DNA of 64,000 nt from Eremomyces bilateralis CBS 781.70 (Eukaryota > Ascomycota > Dothideomycetes > Eremomycetales > Eremomycetaceae), in NCBI RefSeq assembly GCF_010015585.1, contig NW_022985078.1:624322-688321 (forward strand), in the 5' to 3' direction. Below are positions 56,189-64,000 of this stretch, piece by piece (the first letter of the stretch is position 1; every line of letters begins with the position of its first letter). Below the pieces are notes generated by a model. It did not search any database and had not been told where the DNA came from. It saw nothing but the letters and a program-made list of their open reading frames with translations. Position numbers and translations under genes: made by a program.

Positions 56189-57526
56189 CTAGTTCCCGCG
56201 GCCCCCAAACCCTCCAAACAGGCCAGCCAACCCTCCTAGAAGACCGAATCCACCGCCCGAACGGCTGGTACACCCAGTTTCGGTGCAAGTCGCCGCAGCA
56301 TTTACCGTCTTTTCATTGGCGGGGTCGATGCCAACTGTGAGCCACGAAAAGATGCCGTCGTCGACCCCATCGCCAACGAAGATATACTCCGCCACGGGAT
56401 CATGTTCGTTACCGGCTCCTTGGGCCAGGATGAAGTCATTTTCGTTGGTGGTAATCCGAGCGGTATTCTGGGAGTATGGCGCGACCTTCTCAACCTGGGT
56501 GATTAGATCCTGGTCAAAATACAGCTGTCCGACGTGAGCAACGGTTCCACCGCTTAGAGTATTGTTGGGGTTGACTTTCGCGTCCACGTGAGACATGACT
56601 GTTCAAGCTCAGTTAGCGGACCAGGTTTTTGGGGGATCGCAATCTCCGTACTATGAATATGAATTGCACGACCCGTATAATGCCCTGGAAAGATGCTTTC
56701 AAAGGATACGACGCCGTCCTTGTCGGAAACCTGGATACCCCGCAGTGCTTTCTTTTGCAAAAGCGTGGTGTCGGCCGCATCGCCGTTGCCCATTCCTCCC
56801 GCCGTGACTCCGCCATACACACCCTTGCCGCAGTCAGTACTCTCTGCCCTGAAATTGGATGGGGATTTGAACTTACGGTTGCATTGCAGTGCCAGATCTC
56901 CAAGGCAATGTTGGGGAGAGGCTCACAGGTGTTGATATCGATCAGTTGAATGTGGAGCGCAAGGGGTACACCAGGCTCTTCCTCCGTCACATCAGACCGG
57001 ACAAGCTCTCCCGAAACATCTATCCGGGTTCACGTCAGCTGCATGATCGATTAGTGCCGCATGCCACTCACAGTACGGGCCCTCCGTGGTCTCCGGGGCA
57101 AGCACGGTCTCATTGACCCCCGCAAAGATAACATCTGGGGTGGATTCGGCAGTGATGGCGGATCCAGTATAATGGTGGTTCGTGGCCAAAACTTTTTTAA
57201 GATCTCGAGCCTGGAGGAACGGCGCTAAACTTTATCAGTGGACCGCAGCGACCATGTATACCGGTCCTCTCCATACCGTGTGCTTGAAGACCGCGTTTCG
57301 CTCGAATATCCTTGATCATCGCATTTCTCCTCTCCGCCAATTTGGCAGCAACTCCTCTCTCCGCCAGTTTCGTTTGACAGGCGTTAGGGGCTCGAGGACC
57401 CAGCTTTTGAAGGAATGCGGCACGCTCCACCAGCTCCTGGTCTGCATCTCCTCCCGGATGCGCATACGAGACTTGGAACATCAATGCCGCAGCCGCAGCA
57501 GCTACGATGGACTGGAGATTCACCAT
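56189..57526 (-). CDS. secreted intradiol ring-cleavage dioxygenase family protein
   Basis: Extracellular non-haem Fe(III) enzyme related to protocatechuate 3,4-dioxygenase beta. Five exons: 57526-57277, 57224-57072, 57019-56877, 56823-56652 and 56598-56189, 375 aa. A signal peptide (MVNLQSIVAAAAAALMF, likely cut after SYA) is followed by a helical spacer. The iron ligands Tyr, Tyr, His, His are all visible: the first Tyr in TEGPYYVSGE, formed across the second intron, then the second Tyr and the two His in PGHYTGRAIHIH. LEIWHCNATGVYGG is the conserved core. The protein ends in a Ser/Gly-rich low-complexity tail (GGFGLLGGLAGLFGGFGG). Such secreted forms are thought to act on catechols from lignin or plant phenolics; substrate not known here. 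Confidence 0.93.
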
Positions 57527-58997
57527 TCTGCGGACTTTGATGGGATGATCGTGAGAATGTGGCCCGGTGCAGAAGACGCACTGAGGGCATCCATTGCGGC
57601 CACTTATAACCTGCCCATCATATCCGAGGGGAGGCTGCTGGTGGCAGTCAACGTCGATCAGCAATATTGCTCTTCGGCCCCACATTGGGTTGCTTATATC
57701 TGGGTCACTGTGATAGGTTGGATCCCTTATACCCGACGTGGTAATAGGAGTGAAACCTAAATTTAATTGCGGGGATTGGCGAACTTGCTTGTCCATATTG
57801 CTTGAATCGCGTGATAGAGCTCTCTCAGCGAACTCGTGGTGCAGGTAGATGAAACATTTGCACTAATGCGCAACGCAACCCATGCTTCTATCATCTAATC
57901 CCATCCTCATTTTACCAAGTCCACTCCGGGCTAGAATTGGTATTCCATAATTATGTCAAAAGCCATTCCCCTCTTTGAATTGCGCGCTCCCCTGACCTTG
58001 TTCCCGAGTGATCTTCCATGCATACTTACTTTACTGTACAAAGTATGTACCTGATGTACGTTATTCATTAGTAGGTTCAAGGATTCGTAATTTCTTCTTT
58101 CCCTAATTGTCGAGCGAGTCATCAAATGGCAGATGTCGTATTTGTTCGTTAGGTAGCAGATATGGGAAGTGAAGGGAGAATAAAGGGAAATACTGGCCGC
58201 TGTCCTGATATTCTGGCATGGCAGAGGGTTCAAAATCTGCTTCGCACTTGCGTTATCTTGGTCACGATTGGCTATTAAGCACAATACATACGTCCCTAAA
58301 CGAGGGTTCGAGTTTCGACTCAACTGGGTTTATTGATGATTTCCTTGATACTGCTCGGCGGTCTATCCATTGGTGTGGTCTTGTTTCAACCCATTTGCTA
58401 GACCGCGCTAGTACAATCTAAGTAGTGTGAGAATAAACAGCAATCTTGGGATACTACCTAGCTGGTCTGTAGTCGCAGGTAGGGGAGGGATTTCAGAGCT
58501 TAGGGCAATACAGGACATTCAAATATCCAATGTACTGCTACCTACACTGTGTGCCACAAAGGACTAGCAAGGTTCCGAAAGAACGCGTTTCATTAACAGA
58601 GAATATCACTTCGAGAAGGAATTATCCCGCGGCTCCGTTGCTCAGTTACCGCAGTTCCTGTCCTACATCCGAGTTCAAGTTCCTCCGTGGTCACTGATTG
58701 AACGTCGCCACCCAACGGCTAGAACCGTTGTCTGTCTGAGCGAGAGGTAGGGGATGTGATTGGTCTGTGATGTAATTCACCAAAGCTATATCGAGGAATC
58801 CAACAAGGGCTGGGGATTCGAACCATGATAGGTCTTCGATTTTCCCCAAAGAAAGTCACGGGTATGACATGGCGCGGCCTCGGCTCAAGAGCCTAGAATC
58901 AATCGATAAGCGGCAAAGTATCTGACAGGCTAGAAGCAGTTCCTTTCTCAACTCGCTGAATGTCTTCCATAAGAACGAGCTACAACTTGCCAGAAGG
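57527..58997. other. intergenic, upstream of the dioxygenase
   Basis: A 1.47 kb gap between two minus-strand genes. Short frames only. A GGTTCGAATCC-like string near 58810 resembles a tRNA B box but no cloverleaf could be drawn. Confidence 0.4.
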
Positions 58998-59564
<567 letters not shown>

Positions 59565-59882
59565 TCAGTGCTTGTGCAAGAGAGACTCGGAAATAAGAGC
59601 ACTTGCATGGCAATGAGCTGCTCATGGTTGCAGGGAACTCGCGGTCAGGAATAGAGGTAACTTTAGTACAAGTGTCGCAAGCGTCGCCTAGTTTGGATCG
59701 GACCGACAATAGGAACGGAGTTGAGGAGTAAAGATTGCTGTAGCACGTATGAGGATTGCCTCTATTTCTGTTGTATATGATGATACATCCAAGTCACGAT
59801 TCACACGGAGTATGGAATATGGAGTCCAGGAATAGCACGGCTTCAGTTGGTTGATGACTTGATGTGACCTCATGTGGCTGAA

Positions 59883-60024
59883 GCACGTGAAATTGTGGCG
59901 AGTGATCGGATATTGGATATCACGTGTAGCATCTGACTACATCACGTGGCGAGCCGCCTCTCTCCAGTGACGTACAAATTACAATTGCCTAAAATCCGGT
60001 TGCCGGGGGAAAGGCATCACGTGC
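59883..60024. promoter_or_regulatory. cluster of four TCACGTG E-boxes
   Basis: CACGTG cores at 59884, 59921, 59943 and 60018; each has a T on one flank, giving the TCACGTG heptamer that is the Cbf1/bHLH consensus. Four such heptamers in about 140 bp is far above chance. The cluster lies about 170-310 bp before the SPC24 start and 335-475 bp before FIS1. Confidence 0.65.
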
Positions 60025-60082
60025 ATGAGGTGTCAACTGTAAACACTCTATCTGTAAATACTCCATGACGCTCATCCTCAGG

Positions 60083-60088
60083 ACGCGT
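60083..60088. promoter_or_regulatory. MCB-like ACGCGT upstream of SPC24
   Basis: A palindromic GGACGCGTCC about 105 bp before the SPC24 start, matching the MBF-bound MCB core. Alone it is weak evidence. Confidence 0.35.
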
Positions 60089-60193
60089 CCATTCAAAGGA
60101 AAGCAATCCGTAACAACTTCTACATTATTGAACTACAAATTCTTGAACTACAATCTTGAGTCCCCTCCTTGACAAGGCCACCACTGCTTCATA

Positions 60194-60904
60194 ATGCTGC
60201 TTGACGAAGAGCCTGCAACAGTGCGTATCAATGCCATAGCGGATTCCTTTAGCTAACATCATCCAGCTCATCCAAGGATGCATTCAAAATTTCAACATTG
60301 CGCCGGACAGGTCAAGCCTCACTCGAATCTCGACGTCACTTTCAGCACTATCAGCAACCCGACAAGTTCGCCTGCAGTCATTACAGTCGGATCTTTCGCA
60401 TCTTTCTCGACACCTTTCAAAGCTGAGCAGCCAACATCAACTGACGGTCTCCTCACACAACCCGAGTGAATATTCTGCCGAGATTTTGCGGCTTGATGCC
60501 GAAAAGTTTCGCGTCGCAAAGCAAGCCAACGACCTAGAAATTGAAAGCGAACGATTGGAACTAGAACTCGAGAACCTGAAAAGCCAATTGAACGACCTCG
60601 ATGCGCAAGGGATCGAAGGCGGGGCGGAGGCGATGAGACCAAGAGACGAGACAGAGGATGAAACGGTGTAAGTGTGATTCCAGTCCTCTTTTTCATGCAC
60701 TGTAGTCAGTAATTAAACCATATCTACAGGCTCAAACTCAAAGTGTACCGTTCTCTTGGGATCGATGCCGAACCTGACACAGCGACCGGTCAATACAACA
60801 AAGCAGTGATCAGGAACACGGCGAAAGGTGATGTTCATGTTGTGAACATCGACACCAAGTTCTCAAGATACTTCTATGCGAACTACTTTTGGCAAACATT
60901 ATGA
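60194..60904 (+). CDS. SPC24: kinetochore protein Spc24
   Basis: Subunit of the Ndc80 complex; the Spc24-Spc25 head binds Mis12 and CENP-T. Three exons: 60194-60220, 60267-60667 and 60730-60904, 200 aa. The N-terminus MLLDEEPAT plus [14 protein letters not shown] is the conserved opening. Residues about 30-140 are a coiled coil ([20 protein letters not shown] and onward). The C-terminal globular domain starts [14 protein letters not shown] and ends [19 protein letters not shown], the Spc24 signature. The first exon has nine codons. With MIS12 16 kb away, the window holds two outer-kinetochore genes. Confidence 0.94.
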
Positions 60905-63559
60905 GGCGTAGATCCAATTTAGGTCTTGACATGATTGAAGCTGGCCAGTTTCGATACGAACGGCGTCTTGAAACCTAGGCCTTTTCCGGATCAGCATTAT
61001 TGTCTACGCATGTTAGGGAGGGTCGCTGAATGGATGGGGGGGAGAATCGTACGCATGCGCCATCCCCATGGCATCCCCTTACCTGAGGAAGATTGCAACC
61101 AAACTGAAGATGCTCGGTTGATGTAGCTTCTCGGGGATTGGGACGAAGAATTAAAATTCGGAAGAGGTATGTCATTTTCCCTTACGATATTGAAAAGATC
61201 ATAAGCTGATAGAGCAACAGTACCTTTGTCTCGCCAAGGTGATCCTAACCACCAAGTACAGCGACCTGACGTTCACGGATATGGATCACCCCGAATTGAA
61301 TTATAGAATATCCTGTCCAGGAAACGTCATTGTCGCAGAATGGGACCTGGAGGTGCAGTTTCTGGCAATATGTCAGATGTGGTCAATCGTATAGATTTTC
61401 ATCGGAGCGGACAATGCGGTCGTTCAAATTGCAACCAAATTTGAATTGGGCTAGTCGCCCTAGCAGGATACAGCGGATGGAAACAGCATCCTGATCTCGA
61501 CAAAACATAGGGCATTGAAAAGTCTCCATAAGTCCTGATGATCGATATGTGGCAGTTCCCGGCTTCCCACGAAGTATGGCTGTTGATATATCCAGGCACA
61601 TTTGGCATGCGAAAGAAGTCTCCGAAGGTTTTGCACGCACCATCGGCTCAGCATGCCCGTTTCAGTCAAACATGCCTTGTGTCTAGTTCGTAGCAATGAT
61701 AAAGGAGTCGGCCAACGCACGGCAACATTCTAAACTCCGAAAATCTGATGATGTGCTCGTGCAGGTATCCTTCTGTAATTCGAGCACTGTTGCTGCTTCT
61801 TGCCTATGGAGACTGCGGAATTTCCCCACCAAACCTAGCCTACGAGCATGGGGGCAGCACGGTACCAACCGTTTCGCGGGCGCCGTTCCGACAGCATGAA
61901 TTGATCGGCGAATGGGGGCATCCCATGAATTATTCAGTCAACAAAGATCTGGTGGACTTATGCTGGGACCTTGATGAAAGGCCGGCCAAGTAGGGTCTGT
62001 GATTGTCTATACCTACCCCACTACCTTACCCAAAGTCCCACAGGACGGTTAGATGAAGCGGCGATATACCGCCTTACCACGGCATCCGATGCCTCTATCA
62101 CCCTGGCTCCTGCCTCCCAGAGTCCTAGTAGCTTTTGAGGGGTTGCCTTGCAGACTGCAGTGCAGCCGTGAACCCTTGGGGCGGGACAAGCAAAGGAACG
62201 GTTCGCTCGGTTGTGTTTGACGGAAGTCACCGAAAGCGCCTCTCCCGAGTGTCTTAGTCTCAGCTATGCCCAAAGGGGAGATGGATCGGAGAATTCTTCG
62301 GTGACTTTGACATCCTGTGTCGGTAAATATCATAAATGAAGCTGAATGGGTTGCAGTCATGGATAAGTAAAGCTTGGCTGGCATGATTGGATGACGCAAA
62401 GTGGTCCTGGACAGGGAGAAAGCAGTGATGATGGTTTCAAAATGTCTCCTCCGTACCTCGGGTAAGGTAAGGTACAGGAACGATTTAATAATATCAATCA
62501 TTATTCCGTACATATTCGTTCCAAGCGGGCTTGGGAAGGATGAAATCCTAGTCGCCACCGAACTTCTCCAGCCAAGGTACCATAGTTTCAGCTGATTATA
62601 AACAGTATGAGGCACGAAGTGTCAGCGAATTCCATCTGTTCCTTCAAAGGATCCTCCCAGGAACATGGGCAAGAACTCGTCGTGGACTGATCTTTTCCAG
62701 ACCAGGAACCAAAAACACCTCTATCTCGGATCTCTGGTTCGTGAGTCGAGGCTTGCCAGGGGGATGCGACAGCTGTCAAGGTCAATAGGCGCCGATTTGT
62801 CTCCGATACCAGCATCCAATTTCGAAGTTGTTATTGACTTTCGAGCAACATTGATGGCGTCCGGTGCATACACTGTCCGTTATGTATTGTAGAAGATGGC
62901 CTCTGCCTCAAATAATTGGATACATTCAATGGTGTGCTCCGTGGGAATTTGTAGACAATAAGTAAACATATATTCCGTAGAGAATATCACTTTCATGGTT
63001 ATCGTCATATATTCTAGCTGAATCCACAAGTCTGGATCGGTGCCGTATTCCCATTGCCATACCGGTTTCACATACTGACAACATGGCAGCGCATATTTCA
63101 TCAATTGCTAATAGGAAATCGCATGTGGCAGAGCACATGGGACTACAGTATGGTATGACAGCAGAAAAGCACAACTGTTGCGGACAGATCTAAAGTCTCC
63201 ATGCCCTAACCGTACTGACGTTGTATGACCACGCCGTTTCAGCAACAATTTCCTACTTTCTGGATCGTGGAGAATGAAAGGTGTAGGATTTGGATGTAGC
63301 TGGGTCCAATATCAAGAAACATTTCGTCTGAGCTGCTTAATGGCTCAAATCCTTAGTGCTCAGCCCTCTTGAACCGAGTCTTGGGTATTAGCGGCAGAAT
63401 TCCTTACAGCGTTTCGTATTCTATCGCCCGACTGGACGCCATCATGTGCTGCGTGCAGAAGTGCAGGAGACTCATTTCCAAATGTGGCAACGGATCTTGA
63501 CTTTTCGGAGACTTTTAACCGTTTTATATACGCAACCTATCCACCACATACCACCTCCA
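60905..63559. other. gene-poor stretch after SPC24
   Basis: Apart from the doubtful gene at 61010-61394, this 2.65 kb has only short frames. Several between 61.4 and 62.0 kb have protein-like patches but no motif or consistent splice pattern, so they may be decayed coding sequence. The last kilobase is AT-rich and probably holds the promoter of the regulator at the window end. Confidence 0.4.
61010..61394 (+). pseudogene. unidentified short gene or gene remnant
   Basis: The part from 61127 reads LLGDWDEELKFGR, then after a 46 bp intron (61167-61212) EQQYLCLAKVILTTKYSDL and onward to ICQMWSIV and a stop at 61394. Splice signals and phase agree and the composition is protein-like. Upstream, the reading EWMGGRIVRMRHPHGIPLP is in the same frame but is separated by an in-frame TAG at 61124; this could be a real break, or the TAG could be the end of an intron 61049-61126, which has a GTACGC donor and preserves phase. 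I do not recognise the domain. No start is certain; ATG 61010 is the nearest. Confidence 0.35.
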
Positions 63560-64000
63560 ATGCGTTTGCAAGTGTGTTGTCAGCGAAAAATGGAAAATAT
63601 AGCCTCTAGATCTCAGATCAGAAGAACGGCCTGCGAAGAATGCCGTATGTGCCCACGAAGACTAGATCTCGAGACCGTGCTAACAAACAAAGGATCTCAA
63701 AAGCTCAAGTGCGGTGGAGAACATCCATTGTGCTCAAGATGCGCACGCAGAGGGCTTGAATGCATATACATGAAGAGAAGGCAAATGGGACGACCGAAGA
63801 AATTCAAGGATGCCGCCAACGCGCCCGTATGGGAAGATAACGCTCGATCCGCCACCCCAACAATGAGCATCGGCTCCCTGTTGAACTCTTCGGAAGTCTC
63901 GGACGGATCTGGCGAAGAATCCCACAATGGATTTCATCCATCTCTGGCAAATTCACCGGAATTTGATGATGAGCTAGGCACTGGTCGCACTGGACTTACG
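63560..64000 (+). CDS. Zn2Cys6 transcription factor, N-terminal part (runs off window)
   Basis: Regulatory protein cut by the window end. An intron at 63645-63692 (48 bp, GTGCTAAC branch) lies inside the zinc cluster; after splicing it reads ACEECRSQKLKCGGEHPLC then SRCARRGLEC, six cysteines with C-x2-C-x6-C-x5-C-x2-C-x6-C spacing, followed by the basic linker KRRQMGRPKK. The frame stays open to position 64000 through an acidic, Ser-rich stretch. Two in-frame ATGs are possible, 63560 and 63590; the second is closer to the usual start distance. An intron between the second and third cysteine is a familiar position in fungal zinc-cluster genes. Confidence 0.88.
   Translation, partial: MRLQVCCQRKMENIASRSQIRRTACEECRMCPRRLDLETVLTNKGSQKLKCGGEHPLCSRCARRGLECIYMKRRQMGRPKKFKDAANAPVWEDNARSATPTMSIGSLLNSSEVSDGSGEESHNGFHPSLANSPEFDDELGTGRTGLT

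Noticed and set aside
55526-56288. Minus-strand frames opposite EAF7
   Set aside because: They are serine-rich mirror readings of the acidic Asp/Glu tail.
58780-58870. Possible tRNA on the minus strand with a GGTTCGAATCC B box
   Set aside because: The bases flanking the loop cannot form a T stem, and no acceptor or anticodon stem could be drawn.

Overview
The window is nuclear DNA of a filamentous ascomycete (Pezizomycotina). Introns are mostly 44-75 bp with GT...AG ends, several with a CTAAC- or CTGAT-like branch site just before the acceptor. Genes lie singly on both strands with 0.2-2 kb between them, and the proteins are fungal types (Zn2Cys6 regulators, NCS1 permease, Pbs2, Eaf7, Mis12, Spc24, Fis1, pyrG). 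I cannot fix the class. The orotidine-decarboxylase carries a long internal insert that, from memory, the compact Aspergillus enzymes lack. I saw no tRNA, rRNA, CRISPR array or recognisable intact transposon.

Layout. 1-5265: no convincing gene, AT-richer from about 3.2 kb. 5.3-15 kb: KAP104 transportin (-), an SSH4-like SPRY/PPxY endosomal adaptor (+), a GNAT acetyltransferase (-) and an unknown basic protein (-). 15-27.4 kb: a VWA-Vint protein (-), pyrG (+), a peroxisomal acyl-CoA thioesterase ending in SKL (+), a short-chain dehydrogenase (+) and the mitochondrial phosphate carrier (+). 28-32.7 kb: a glycine-zipper protein (+) and a TTC27/Emw1-like TPR protein (+). 32.8-40.4 kb: an accessory-looking block of NCS1 permease (-), Fe(II)/2-oxoglutarate oxygenase (+), Zn2Cys6 regulator (-) and aldo-keto reductase (+). 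40.8-50.4 kb: a protein with a fungal helical N-terminus and ankyrin-like repeats (-), MIS12 (+), choline kinase (-) and a PIN-like/ECM3 carrier (-). 52-60.9 kb: PBS2 (+), EAF7 (+), a secreted intradiol dioxygenase (-), FIS1 (-) and SPC24 (+). 60.9-64 kb: a gene-poor stretch with one doubtful small gene, then a Zn2Cys6 regulator cut by the window end.

How they fit together. Most genes are housekeeping: nuclear import, endosomal sorting, pyrimidine and phospholipid synthesis, mitochondrial phosphate uptake and fission, osmostress signalling, NuA4 acetylation and two outer-kinetochore complexes. The block most likely to be a small co-regulated pathway is 32.8-40.4 kb, where a transporter, two oxidoreductases and a regulator are arranged around two divergent promoters, each carrying a CGG-N7-CCG site. 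Other points of interest are four TCACGTG sites between FIS1 and SPC24, MCB-type ACGCGT sites upstream of both kinetochore genes, and a thioesterase whose peroxisomal tag sits alone on a 14-codon last exon. Gene models were made by hand from splice signals and reading phase; every multi-exon complete model sums to whole codons.
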